From Craspedostauros australis (lineage: Eukaryota; Bacillariophyta; Bacillariophyceae; Mastogloiales; Achnanthaceae): DNA of 64,000 nucleotides. How positions within the stretch are numbered: position 1 is the first letter of the stretch; each line of letters starts with the position of its first letter. The position numbers were made by a program, and so were the translations under genes. A model generated the notes under the pieces. That model was not told the DNA's origin. It did not search any database and saw nothing but the letters and a program-made list of their open reading frames with translations. The stretch lies in assembly GCA_026770025.1 (NCBI GenBank), contig JAMXDE010000014.1, positions 992,001 through 1,056,000 on the forward strand, read 5' to 3'. Positions 22,833 to 32,887 of this stretch are shown one piece after another.

Positions 22833-24729
22833 CTTTGTTTTCTGTTGTTCCCTTGGGTGTTTATGTGTCGAGGTATTGAGGTATTAAGGCGCTGAAGTGC
22901 TTGTGCTGTCGCGTCAAGTACTCCTGTGTAATTGTGTCTGAGCGGATGATCAGGGTGCGGAGTAGTCTATGGTACTGTGCTCTCTTCGTCCACGCTGTCG
23001 TGTGGAACCCCAGTTGAGGGTCGCGTCTGGTCGCCGCAACTGCCAAGGAAAGTACTCGTACAAAGACAAGTCCTCTGATGCTGCCAGTGCTGTTGGTGCT
23101 GGCTGAGTGAGAAGCAGCCGCAGTGAATATTATGGGATGTATAATACTTTGCTGTGCCGTGCAGAATGACTTTCGCTGTTCTCTCCTTACTTTCCCTTGT
23201 TGTGCTTTGCTGTGCTTTGCTTTGCTGTGGTATGGTATGGTGTGTTGCAGTTTGTTGTACTTTCGCTTCGTCCACGTTTCTCGTCTTGTTTCTCGTTTGG
23301 CTTCCCGTTTGCTGTGGCTGTTGGATGCAGAACAGCAAGTACGATGTGTGTGTGTGTTGTGCAAGTGTTCGTGTGGTGCGACCTGTGGGTATGGGATGTG
23401 GATACTTGCGAATACTTGTGAATACTCGTTGGTGTGATGTTATGTGATGTTATGTGATGTGACCAAATCAGCAATAGGACGACGCTGATGGTGTCGGCGG
23501 CAGCGATGGCAATGGGTATGACGATGGTGTCAAACTGGGGCAGAGGATTCAGAACGCTTATTGCCGTACTGCTCCGAGATGCTGTGCTGCCTAGCTGTGC
23601 TGTCTTCCTGTGCTTTCTATTATATTGTATCCGCAGCGAGAGGGAGGCGATGCGTCGTATCGTATTGAATTCGTTTGGTGTCAAGATGTGGCACGATCGA
23701 TGTTCACGGCGTGTGATTGATGCCAAGAGGAGAGGTGTGCGATCTGCGACTGGTATTTGTTGTCGTGCGATCTACTCGTAGGTCGCAAGGAGAGGAGGAG
23801 GAACAGATGGATCGGAGGGCCGAGAGTATTTTCTCGTTGCGCGACTTTCTTCTTCTTCTGTTTGTCTCTTGGATCGTCTGTTTGTTTGGTGTCTGCGTCG
23901 GAGGAGAGAGAGGCGCCTTTTGGTTTTTCCTCGGTTTGTTAGTCGATTTCGTTGGATGGCTGCGTGGCACTGATGTCATCATCTGGATGTGGACTTCGTT
24001 TGGCTCTCGTGATGCCGTCACAAGAGCGTCACAACCGTCTCCAGTTCAACCAACGTGTCAAGGCCACAAGGGAAAATACACACAAAAAGAATAAACGCGA
24101 ATGCCGATGTCAAACGGGATTTTCATTCGTGCCGGGGCTTTGATGTCACGAAGACGGAGATCCATCAAACGAGTCACGTCCAACAAGTCGACCAAAGAGA
24201 GGAATGGGTAGGAATCTTCGGGATCTTCTTTGTGCATTTGCAGAGAGTGACTTTGGTACGAGCACCAAAGAGAGTGTCACGGTACACAGCGAAGTGTTCG
24301 TCCTTGTGTTGGCACCATACTCATTCTCATACTCGTACTCTATTCGTGGAGCAGTACAAATACAAATACAAATCGGCATAAGGTCGTTGCTGATGGAACG
24401 TTTCACATGGTGACGGACAGCTTTGCACGACAGGTATTGGAAACCATCAGATCGTGACCTGGGCAATCATCACCTGAAGTGATGCGTAGATTGTACAAGA
24501 ATAGAGTTCCATCTCGAGAATGGAGTAGGTAGGCACATCAAAGAATACGAATGAATCTGTGCACTACCATACCATACCGCATCATGTCATACGCATGCAC
24601 TCTCCAATGCTGCATGGTAGAATGTTAAGCCGTTCTGCTCCGTATTGCCGTGTTACAGGCAGAGTTGGAATGCTCGTCAAGTGAACAGTTGCGATCGCAA
24701 TTGCATAACCGTATGATACAGGTAATACA
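22833..24729. other. Intergenic region rich in short repeats
   Basis: This is the promoter side of the carrier-like gene (-) and the 3' side of ADE2 (-). It holds tandem CTTTGCTGTG-type repeats and TGGTA pentamers at about 23200-23245, and a GTGATGTTAT repeat at about 23433-23461. There is also an ACTCGTACTC motif at 24331-24340 and CCATACCATACC at about 24567-24578. Frames of about 100-180 codons on both strands (for example 23187-23726 and 23717-24094) show no domain, and I do not call them genes. Confidence 0.45.
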
Positions 24730-26504
24730 TCACACGTTGACGGCCTTGTTCTTGTTGTCCATCTGTTTCAGGAATTCCTCATATCCCAGGTCCTTCAGCT
24801 TGGCGCTCGTGTCGTCCACCATGTCCGTCATCTCCGACTGATACTTGCTCATCTTTTCGATCAAGTCTTTCTGTCCCACGCACAGGATACGGACTGCCAG
24901 CAGCCCGGCGTTTATGGCATTGCCGATCGCGACAGTGGCAACCGGGACGCCCCTTGGCATCTGGACGATACTGTACAACGAGTCCACCCCGCTCAGCGTG
25001 GAGGTCTTGACCGGAACGCCGATGACAGGAATTGGCGTCATTGCCGCCACCATGCCAGGCAGATGCGCTGCACCGCCTGCACCGGCGATGATCACGTGCA
25101 GACCACGGTCGGCTGCCGATCGGCTGTACTGCACCAACTTCTCCGGTGTGCGATGCGCCGACACGATATCGACCTCGAATGGGATGCCAAACTTCTTCAG
25201 GATCTCGGCGGCTGCGTTCATGGTTGGTAGGTCGCTTTGCGATCCCATGATGATGCCCACCTTGGGGGTGAGCCCAAGACCGCCGCCTGGCATCAATGAG
25301 AGCGGGACATTCTCCAGCTCCAATAGCTTTGTTAGCTTCTCGTTCGTCTCTGCCTCAGTTCTGGATACGACGTTGATGTGTCCCATCTTGCGACCCTTCC
25401 TGCACCCAGCCTTGCCGTACCAGTGAACGACTGCGCCTGGCATGGCCATTGCAGCGTTGGAGCTTGCCAACGTATCCTCCTCCTTGCCCGAATCGGCTCC
25501 CAGCACGTTCACCATGGCCGCGGAATCCACGATCATTTCGGTCGATCCCAAGGGCATGCCGCAGACCCCGCGCAGATGGTTCTCGAACTGGCTCACCGAG
25601 CACGCATCCTGAGTGTAGTGGCCGGTGTTGTGAGGTCGTGGTGCCACCTCGTTGAGGAGAACTTCCTTGTCGTTGACAAACAGCTCTACTCCGAACATGC
25701 CGGATGCGCCATCGCCCAACGAGTCGATGGCCTGCCTGGCGACGGATTCGCATTTCTCGCGCATTTCTTGCGAGATGGTTCTGGCCGGGGCTAGCACCAC
25801 GCGGCAGATGGAGTTGTGCTGGATGGCGTTGACTGGCGGGTACGAAACGGTGTCTTTGCCGTTGCTGGAACGGGCCACCATGACGGCGATTTCGCAATCG
25901 AATGGAACCCACCCCTCGGCGTAGAGGTCCAAGGTCTCGTCAGCCGCATTGCATCCCAACGAGGTCAGTGCCGCCTCTATTTCCGCATCCGATGATCCCT
26001 TCAAGACCGCGTTGCCACGACCATCGTAAGCGCCCTTGCGTGCCTTCAGCATGATGGGCAAACCCAGCTTCTCCGCGGCCGACTTGATGGCTGCCTTTGT
26101 GGGCGTCGCCGTGTACGGAGGCAGCGGGACCTTGTGCGCGTCGAAGTGCTCCTTCTGCAGGAACTTGTCGCGGATGATACCCAGAACCTTGGCGCTGGGC
26201 TGGACGTTGATGCCTTCCTTCTCCAGCTCCTCCAGCGTCTCGACGCCGACGTGCTCGATTTCCACCGTCAGAACGTCCACACCTTTGGAGAGCTCACGGA
26301 TCTTCGCGGCATCCTTCAGCGAGCCTTCGATAATGTTGGCGGTTGGCGCAGCCAGGGCAGCTGGGCAACCGGACCCTCCGCCGTCCAAGAAGGACATCTG
26401 GATGTTCAGACGAGGTGCCTCCAGCACCATCATCCGACCGAGCTGCCCACCGCCGATGCAACCCACGCGGATGGGATCCGGCGATGCGATCTGGAAAGAT
26501 CTCC
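24730..26504 (-). CDS. ADE2: ADE2 phosphoribosylaminoimidazole carboxylase (PurK-PurE), start codon displaced by insertion
   Basis: This is the body of a bifunctional purine-biosynthesis enzyme that converts AIR to CAIR. An N-terminal ATP-grasp (PurK-like) half starts with [14 protein letters not shown] and contains [17 protein letters not shown]-terminal PurE half has [21 protein letters not shown] and [12 protein letters not shown]. The order is as in yeast ADE2. The frame is open from the retrotransposon edge (26504) to the stop at 24730. The native ATG is now at 33419-33417, on the far side of a 6.9 kb copia element. Before insertion the ORF would have encoded 593 residues beginning Met-Ala-Gly-Arg-Ser. 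No in-frame ATG exists between the LTR edge and GRMM, which lies inside the ATP-grasp nucleotide fold. As drawn, this allele is probably non-functional or expressed aberrantly. Nothing else in the body is broken. Confidence 0.93.
26500..26504. repeat. Target site duplication (left copy)
   Basis: TCTCC sits immediately outside the left LTR. The same five bases follow the right LTR at 33408-33412. A five-base duplication is standard for copia-type integrase. Confidence 0.95.
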
Positions 26505-27024
26505 TGTGATATTGGTTCCAGATGTCAGCACTGTGAGACCGGCGTGTGCAGTGGTGAGATCGTGGGCTCTGGTTTGGAGGTAAATTGGTAATCGTTAGTT
26601 GTCGATTTAGTTGGTTTGCGTTGTTGAGTTGATTGAACTCTCGGTTTATGAGATGATGACGAGATGTTGTTCTGTCAGAATGCAAGTTGCAGGGTCAGCA
26701 GCATCTCCCGTGTAATTCGTCGTGATCATCATCCTCATTCGATTTGGGTCCTCGCAATACACCGTGTTGTACTTCATTTGGTCTTGGGTTGCGATGGCAC
26801 TCCGAGGTCGTGCTCGGTTGGTCGATAGTTATCCAGATCCACGATCGATCCAGAATCTTCGCCGTGTTTTGATTGAACATAACACACAAGGAACATTGTT
26901 GAAAAAATGGCGCGCATGGTTCCTGGAGTCGTGATTGATTTGAGTGAGGAACAAAATTCATTCACGACACAATTTGATCACTCTCAAGGTCACAAAGTAT
27001 GCGTGTCATTGGAATATTCCCACA
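26505..27024 (-). repeat. LTR (3' LTR of the element)
   Basis: 520 bp; in element orientation it begins TGTGGGAATATT and ends CCAATATCACA. It matches the copy at 32888-33407 base for base as far as I can read, offset 6383. It lies directly upstream of the ADE2 body in the same orientation, so LTR promoter activity could run into ADE2. An open frame from 26685 continues into ADE2 but starts with TTG and has no ATG. Confidence 0.97.
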
Positions 27025-27036
27025 CTCCCTTGTCAA
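27025..27036 (-). other. Putative polypurine tract
   Basis: In element orientation the bases directly before the 3' LTR are purine-rich (TGACAAGGGAG then TG). This is the expected place for the plus-strand primer of reverse transcription. The assignment rests on position and composition only. Confidence 0.4.
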
Positions 27037-30000
27037 CCTTGATCCCTTTGTGTGAACTTCCATCCCATAGAGAGCTCCGTGAACTTGTGGAACTTGTCGT
27101 CTGCGAGTGGTTTCGTCCAGAGGTCTGCGAGCTGGTCGTCGGTGTCGATGGCGTAGATCTCGATGAGCTTGCGATCCACGTACGATCGGAAATGGTGGTA
27201 TTTGATGTTGATGTGCTTTGTTCGGGGTCGCATCTTCGGAAACTTGGCGATCTCGTAGGCGCCTGAGTTGTCCTCGAATGCATTGCAGTACACCCTGGGC
27301 TTGTACTTCTCTGGTACGATCTCCCTGGCGCACATTTCGTTGAGCAGGTTCATCATTGGAATCACGTCGCGCAACGCCGTTGATAGTGCGATCACTTCGG
27401 CTTCGGTTGTGCTCAATGCGATCTCCGTCTGCAAGCGCGATGCCCATGCGATGGGGCATCCTGCAAATCGAATCAGGTATCCAGTCCTTGATCTGGCTGT
27501 GGCTGAGTCTTCGGCTGCTGTGTCTCTGTTCCACAATCCCGCAAAGTCTGCATCGGCAAAGCATTCGAATGCCTTGTCGTTGGGGTTCAGGATGATGCCT
27601 TCGTCTCTGGTTGCCATCAGGTACCGCCCGATTAGGTTCACCGCTTGTGAGTGCGATTTCTTCGGATTGGCGCTGAATCTGGCTGCTTGATGCACGGCGT
27701 ACCCGATCTCCCCGCGAGTGGATTTCTCCAGGAAGTTGAGCTTTCCGATGACCGATCGGTAGCTCCAGGTCGCGTTGTGCTCCTCGCCATTCTCGTCTGC
27801 ATCCAGGATCTTCGTCGTCATTGCCGGCGTGTCCCTGGGTCTGGTGTTTGGACGAAAGTTCAGGTCCTTTACGATCTGATCGATGAGATGGGGCTGCGAC
27901 AGTTTGATGCGTCCGTCCTCCAGGTGAGTGACATGCACACCCAGATAGTCCGTGAGGTTCCCTTCGTCGGTGATATTGAACCGCTGTTGCATTTGATTGA
28001 GAAGCTTGTCAATCTCTTCTGCGCTTGGGCCTGCGAGGATGCCGTCGTCCACATACACCAGAAACATTGTCTTACCGTGGTAGTAGACGCATTCGTCGAC
28101 TTTGCTCTGTGTGAATCCGATGTCGCTCAATCCCCGGTGCAGATGCTGGTTCCAGACTCGTCCGGCCTGCTTTTGGCCGTACAGGTTCTTCACCAGCTTC
28201 AGGACATAGTCCTTCGTGTCTCCATCTCCGATGCTCACTCCAACTGGTACTTCCATGTAGATAGTTGTCTCCACTTCCGCCTGAGGGTATGCGAGCACGA
28301 AATCGATCTGCCTTGTGTGCCATTTGTGCAGGATTGAGAGGATGAGGACGAGTCTGATGGACATCCAGGTAACGACCGGGGCGTATGTCTCCCAGAAGTT
28401 CACTCCTTTGACCTGCTGGCCTCCGTGGACGTTGAGCCTTGCCTTCCACTTGTACACCTCTCTGGTCTTGATTCGGCGTTTCCGCTTCATGGACCACACC
28501 GATGCTACCACCTTGGTTCCCTCTGGCACTTCTGATCTCGGGACGACCTCCCAGTGGCCGTTCTCGTGGTGAGCGTTGAGCTCAGCTTGCATCGCCTCCT
28601 TGAACTTCATCCGATCCGGTTGCTTCATTGCTTGGTGATAGTACATGGTGTCTGGGTCGGCTGATGCGGCGAATGCGATCGGATCTGAGGTCTCGTTGGT
28701 GTCGAATCCTTTTCCGTTCTCGAATGTGCTTGCCACCTCGAATGCGCTGGGTAGTGCGACGACTTCGGTGTCTCCATTCTCTCTTACCTTTCTGGATGGT
28801 GTTCGGTGCCTGTTTGATCGACGCAGTCCTGCTGACTGCTCCTGTTGATTCCTGGCTGGTGGCTCCGTGGTGGCGGTGTTGCTGGGCGCTTCGCCGATGT
28901 TGATGTCGTCGCCCGTTGCCGCCTGTGATGCTTCGAACTCTTCGTCTCCTTCCGGGTCATCTGCGTTCGTATGCTGATTTGTTGGCGATGTTGGCGCATC
29001 CGTGTCGGAGGACCCGCGTAACCCTTCGGTTGCGGTCACTCCCTTGGAGCGCTTGATCACTCCAGGCTTGCTGATGCCTGCCAACTGCTTCCATTGGCCA
29101 TGATTGGTGCCTGTGGTACCCACCACTGTCTCAAACATGTCATCGCACTTGACGTGAAATTGCGGCGACACCAGTCCTGTCCTTGGGTTGAGGATGAGCG
29201 CCACCGATCTTGCGTGACGAGGAGAGAGTCCAAGGTAGATCCCGATCCTTGCCTTCGACATCCATTTTGGCTGTGATTGGCCATTGGCGAGTCGAGGGTT
29301 CAGGACGTACGTTGGGCATCCGAACGAATGAAAATGCTTCAGCTGGGGCTTGATTGCGGACCCAGAGAATCGTTCAATAGGTGTGATGTGATTGATCACT
29401 GGATTCGGGGTTGCGTTCATCACCTCATTTGCCATGCGCAGAGCGTACGGCCACAGTGAAATGGATGCGGCCTCCTTCCACCTGATGTGCATGTGCAGCA
29501 GCATTGTCCGAGCTGCCTCCTGCAGATCCCTGATGCGTTTCTCCGCCACTCCGTTTTGGAAGTGGGCGTATGCGGCGCAAAAGGTGATGGTCTGGCCGGA
29601 GCGATCGACATGCGAGAGGAATTTGTTCTCTGCGAATCGACCATTGTCGGCGTGATAGTGCCGAATCGTCACTCCGTAGGTCTTGGCGTATGCCTCGAAT
29701 GCTTGTTTGGCATGCAGGGTTTCTTCGGCGTTGGTGCTCTTCTGAAGGTGCACGTAGCTGAATCGACTGTGATGGTCAGTGAAAATGGTGGCTGCGCGGT
29801 ACCGCTGGGTAGTCAGCCTGCCTTTGATCTGTCCGATGAACCCCTGTGTTGGTGACTCCATCTGGTCCACCGACACACAGTCTCCAGGCCGATTGATTGG
29901 CACGAGTTTGCTCACTTGCTGATTGCCTCCCTTGGTCCGCCATGGCCGTCTGGTTGCCTTTCCATACTCACATGATGCGCATGCGGGCAGTTGGCAGTCT

Positions 30001-31121
30001 CGGAACTTCGCAGGGATCTCTCCCTTGGAAGCCATGGTCCTCATCTTGTTGAAGGATACATGCCCAAGCTTGTAGTGCAGTCGGAGCATGTCGGCTGTTG
30101 GAGTAGAGCTGTACTCCGAGGTAGCATCGATGGGTGCTCTGTAGGGCACATCCCTGAAGTCGATCTGCGTAGGCTCCTTGCTGAGTTGGTCCTCCGCTCC
30201 GCTGGTGGTGATTGCTTGCTCACTCTGGTTGATGCTCCCGTCATCATCGTCCATTACCACTGACTCCTCGTCGTCGCTGACCAGATTGGCTGCGTCCATT
30301 GGTTCGGTAGGAGTGATTTCCTGCACTGAATTTGTCAAGCAGTACTTCCTGAATCCATTGTAACCCGATGACGATCTGATCATGCCGATGTTGGATGACG
30401 TGAGTGGTATGGATCGTCGGTGCTTGCGACGGTCCCAAAAGATCTCCATTCTGTTGCCGAGGGTGGTACATCCGGTTCCCTCAAGATCCTTGCTGCATTG
30501 CGCCCAGTGTTGTGGGCAGAGCAGTCGGAATGGAAGGCTGGGCTCATAGATCACTTTGTCGAGCTCGATGATGTGCCGGTTTCCGCGGTCGTCCTCGATC
30601 TTCCATCTTACCTTTCCTTGCAGGTTCACCTTCCGACTCCCAACTCCCTTCACGACCTTGTCGATTTTCGTAGGTTCTCCGATGAAGTCATCCTTGCTGT
30701 TGGTGAATGACGTGGATGCACAGTTGTCAACCGCCATCTGAAACGAGTCTGAATCGAACCGGGCGAGCGGCATTGCGAATGTGTCGTCTGTCTCCGTGTC
30801 TGCGGCTGCCCAGAGATGTCGCATTGTTCTTGTGCGCCATCCGGACTTTCGTCCAATCCTGGGTGGCCTGATTCCGTTGCCGTGCGCGTAGTATCGCCGG
30901 CACTTGTGGTGGTTTGGTCGCCATCTGGTGTGTTTGCGTGGGTGTCCTTGGATTAGCGCGATGCGCCAAGCTGTCCACGTGACCAGAGCAACCACCACCA
31001 TAGCCATTCCTGACTCCTCATCTCCGTGCACGAAGGCGGCAACGCAGATGGCTGTCAGTAACGCCATGATGAGTGGCCTGCAGAGGGTGAGCAACTGTGC
31101 CCACACCCTCCGGCCGATCAT
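27033..31121 (-). CDS. pol: Copia Pol polyprotein (protease, integrase, RT, RNase H)
   Basis: 1362 residues, starting with an ATG at 31121 that directly follows the gag TGA in the same frame. The first 60 residues include two hydrophobic stretches (about 11-31 and 39-57), unusual in front of a copia protease. The protease active site is probably VDNCAS at 131-136, in place of the usual DTGAS. The integrase zinc finger has H-x4-H in HYKLGH and CxxC in CASC. The integrase core has D near 416 (VDQME), D near 489 (HADNGR) and E about 36 residues later (NGVAEKR). The reverse transcriptase has the copia WxxA-type entry region and YVDD near 1023. RNase H has DADFAGLW near 1187 and STTEAE near 1237. 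No stops or frameshifts. Confidence 0.96.
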   Translation of the reverse strand: MIGRRVWAQLLTLCRPLIMALLTAICVAAFVHGDEESGMAMVVVALVTWTAWRIALIQGHPRKHTRWRPNHHKCRRYYAHGNGIRPPRIGRKSGWRTRTMRHLWAAADTETDDTFAMPLARFDSDSFQMAVDNCASTSFTNSKDDFIGEPTKIDKVVKGVGSRKVNLQGKVRWKIEDDRGNRHIIELDKVIYEPSLPFRLLCPQHWAQCSKDLEGTGCTTLGNRMEIFWDRRKHRRSIPLTSSNIGMIRSSSGYNGFRKYCLTNSVQEITPTEPMDAANLVSDDEESVVMDDDDGSINQSEQAITTSGAEDQLSKEPTQIDFRDVPYRAPIDATSEYSSTPTADMLRLHYKLGHVSFNKMRTMASKGEIPAKFRDCQLPACASCEYGKATRRPWRTKGGNQQVSKLVPINRPGDCVSVDQMESPTQGFIGQIKGRLTTQRYRAATIFTDHHSRFSYVHLQKSTNAEETLHAKQAFEAYAKTYGVTIRHYHADNGRFAENKFLSHVDRSGQTITFCAAYAHFQNGVAEKRIRDLQEAARTMLLHMHIRWKEAASISLWPYALRMANEVMNATPNPVINHITPIERFSGSAIKPQLKHFHSFGCPTYVLNPRLANGQSQPKWMSKARIGIYLGLSPRHARSVALILNPRTGLVSPQFHVKCDDMFETVVGTTGTNHGQWKQLAGISKPGVIKRSKGVTATEGLRGSSDTDAPTSPTNQHTNADDPEGDEEFEASQAATGDDINIGEAPSNTATTEPPARNQQEQSAGLRRSNRHRTPSRKVRENGDTEVVALPSAFEVASTFENGKGFDTNETSDPIAFAASADPDTMYYHQAMKQPDRMKFKEAMQAELNAHHENGHWEVVPRSEVPEGTKVVASVWSMKRKRRIKTREVYKWKARLNVHGGQQVKGVNFWETYAPVVTWMSIRLVLILSILHKWHTRQIDFVLAYPQAEVETTIYMEVPVGVSIGDGDTKDYVLKLVKNLYGQKQAGRVWNQHLHRGLSDIGFTQSKVDECVYYHGKTMFLVYVDDGILAGPSAEEIDKLLNQMQQRFNITDEGNLTDYLGVHVTHLEDGRIKLSQPHLIDQIVKDLNFRPNTRPRDTPAMTTKILDADENGEEHNATWSYRSVIGKLNFLEKSTRGEIGYAVHQAARFSANPKKSHSQAVNLIGRYLMATRDEGIILNPNDKAFECFADADFAGLWNRDTAAEDSATARSRTGYLIRFAGCPIAWASRLQTEIALSTTEAEVIALSTALRDVIPMMNLLNEMCAREIVPEKYKPRVYCNAFEDNSGAYEIAKFPKMRPRTKHINIKYHHFRSYVDRKLIEIYAIDTDDQLADLWTKPLADDKFHKFTELSMGWKFTQRDQG

Positions 31122-32726
31122 TCAGTACTCCTCTTCGGCCACATGTGGCATGGCCACCGTTGGCTTGTTGCTGGAAGTACCATCTCCTCCTGATTTGTCA
31201 GGCTTCCCATCCGAATTGACCCCTCCCTTGAGGGCCTTGCACTCCGATGGCTTGTGCCGGACCCACTTGCCGTTGGTTCCGTGGTTGGGGCACCAGTGGA
31301 CATCTTTTCCACTCGGATCCTGCTTGGTCTTGGGCTCTCCGCTGGCCGGTGGTTGATAGAACCATGGGGTGTCCCCAGATCCTCCTTTCTTTCCGTCCTT
31401 CTCTTTGCCCTTCTTGCCCTTCTTGCCCTTGCCGTCCTTGCTGTCCTTGCCCTTCTTTCCGTTGCCGCCCTTGTTGGCTTTCTTCATCTTCTCGAGTTCT
31501 GCCGTCAGCGCCACGATGTGTTTCTGGTCCTCTGTCTGGGCCTTCCACGTTCCGCGCTCCACCATGGTCTTGTATTTCTTGTCTACCAGATCCATGAGTT
31601 CGTCGGCGTCAATCGCGATCCCTTCGTTGTGCTGGTCCTCCTTGCTTTCGATGTACCGGCGGAAGGTCTCATCGTTCACCTGCTTGTAGGCGTCGAAGAG
31701 GTAGATCAGCAGGTCGTGGGTGACTTGTCCACGTGCCGTCAATCCGTTGCGTTGCAATTTTGCATACTCGTTGAGTTCGGTGATGTTGTCCGAGAGATCG
31801 CCGATCTTGCTTGGCAGGTTGGCCAGGTTGCTTCGCAGCATGCTGATGGTTGCGTTGGTGTTGACCAATGACTTCTCCATCAGGACCTTGAACATCAACA
31901 GACCATCATGGACTTTTCCTTCGGCTGTGCTCAGGGAGTACTTCTCTGACTCCAGCTGCATGCGGGACCTTGCGTCTTGCGTGAGGGACTCCTGAATGCA
32001 TTTTGCGATCTGCATTGCGTTCTGGGCGTGCCTGGTCTGTCGGCTAGAGTATCCTTCGGCGTATGCCAGAACCTCCTTGTAGCTGATTGTGCTATGTTCG
32101 AGGAACAGGTTTCGCTTTTCGCCGCGGATGTTGATGATGATGGTTTGGAGCCAGTTGAACTCCATTGCTCGGGCGTTGAGGAGATTGGTGAACTTGTGTA
32201 CAAGGTTCGAGGTCATGTCGAACTCCACTGGGAGTGACTCGACGGCCTTGTAGTACAGCTTCGCCACAGATGTCTTGCTGTAGTCGAGCAGCCGATTGTG
32301 GATGCGAGCTGGCGTCAAAGCGTACTGGAATGCAGGCTGTGCATCCACTACCTCTTCATCGTCCTCTTCATCGTCCTCATCGTCGCCCCCACCGTCTCCT
32401 CCGAAGTTGTCGAAGAAGGGATCGTCCTCTTCGTACGGGTCGCCCCCGCCTCCGCCATCTCCTCCGCCGTCCCCGCCGCCGTTGCCTCCTGGGTTGGTGT
32501 TGCCCTGTGGAACGTTCTGAGCGGGTGGCTTCAGGTTGCCTTGGTTGGTTGCCATGGCGTTTGGGTTGTTGTCGCCTGGGTTGGACGGTTGGTTGCTGGC
32601 TGCGGCTTGATTGCCCGCAGTGCCTCGGCCTGCAGCTGTGTTGGGTGCGGCGCTCGTGTTGGCAGCTGTGTTGGCTGCGGTGCTGGATTGTCTCGCTCTT
32701 GAGCGAGTTGTTGCTGTGGCGACCAT
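31122..32726 (-). CDS. gag: Copia Gag (capsid/nucleocapsid)
   Basis: 534 residues from the first ATG (32726, MVATATTRSR); the frame is open further up to 32810 without an ATG. The N-terminal 130 residues are low-complexity with N/A-rich and then G/D-rich acidic tracts. A helical capsid-like region with an LYKA-type lead-in follows. The C-terminal part has a Lys/Gly-rich basic stretch, then a zinc-knuckle-like C-x3-H...H-x4-C (WCPNH and HKPSEC), variant of the retroviral CCHC. It ends GAG GAG TAC TGA, and the next in-frame codon is the ATG of Pol. It would package element RNA into cytoplasmic particles. Confidence 0.9.
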   Translation of the reverse strand: MVATATTRSRARQSSTAANTAANTSAAPNTAAGRGTAGNQAAASNQPSNPGDNNPNAMATNQGNLKPPAQNVPQGNTNPGGNGGGDGGGDGGGGGDPYEEDDPFFDNFGGDGGGDDEDDEEDDEEVVDAQPAFQYALTPARIHNRLLDYSKTSVAKLYYKAVESLPVEFDMTSNLVHKFTNLLNARAMEFNWLQTIIINIRGEKRNLFLEHSTISYKEVLAYAEGYSSRQTRHAQNAMQIAKCIQESLTQDARSRMQLESEKYSLSTAEGKVHDGLLMFKVLMEKSLVNTNATISMLRSNLANLPSKIGDLSDNITELNEYAKLQRNGLTARGQVTHDLLIYLFDAYKQVNDETFRRYIESKEDQHNEGIAIDADELMDLVDKKYKTMVERGTWKAQTEDQKHIVALTAELEKMKKANKGGNGKKGKDSKDGKGKKGKKGKEKDGKKGGSGDTPWFYQPPASGEPKTKQDPSGKDVHWCPNHGTNGKWVRHKPSECKALKGGVNSDGKPDKSGGDGTSSNKPTVAMPHVAEEEY

Positions 32727-32887
32727 GATTCCGTCCAGTTGGTTTGACCAGTCGTTGAATAGGTACACTTGATTGTTTGTGGGGCCTGGAGACGAGATTG
32801 TGGATTGCAATGTGTTGTCGTGTCCTGGACCTGCAGTAGAATAGCGCTACGAGAGGTGACTTGCCTTGACGTTGCGCAGAGGAAGCG

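Noticed and set aside
26505-26685. LTR as donor of a new N-terminus for ADE2
   Set aside because: The frame is open but begins with TTG and contains no ATG, so I do not call a fusion gene; kept only as a low-ranked observation.
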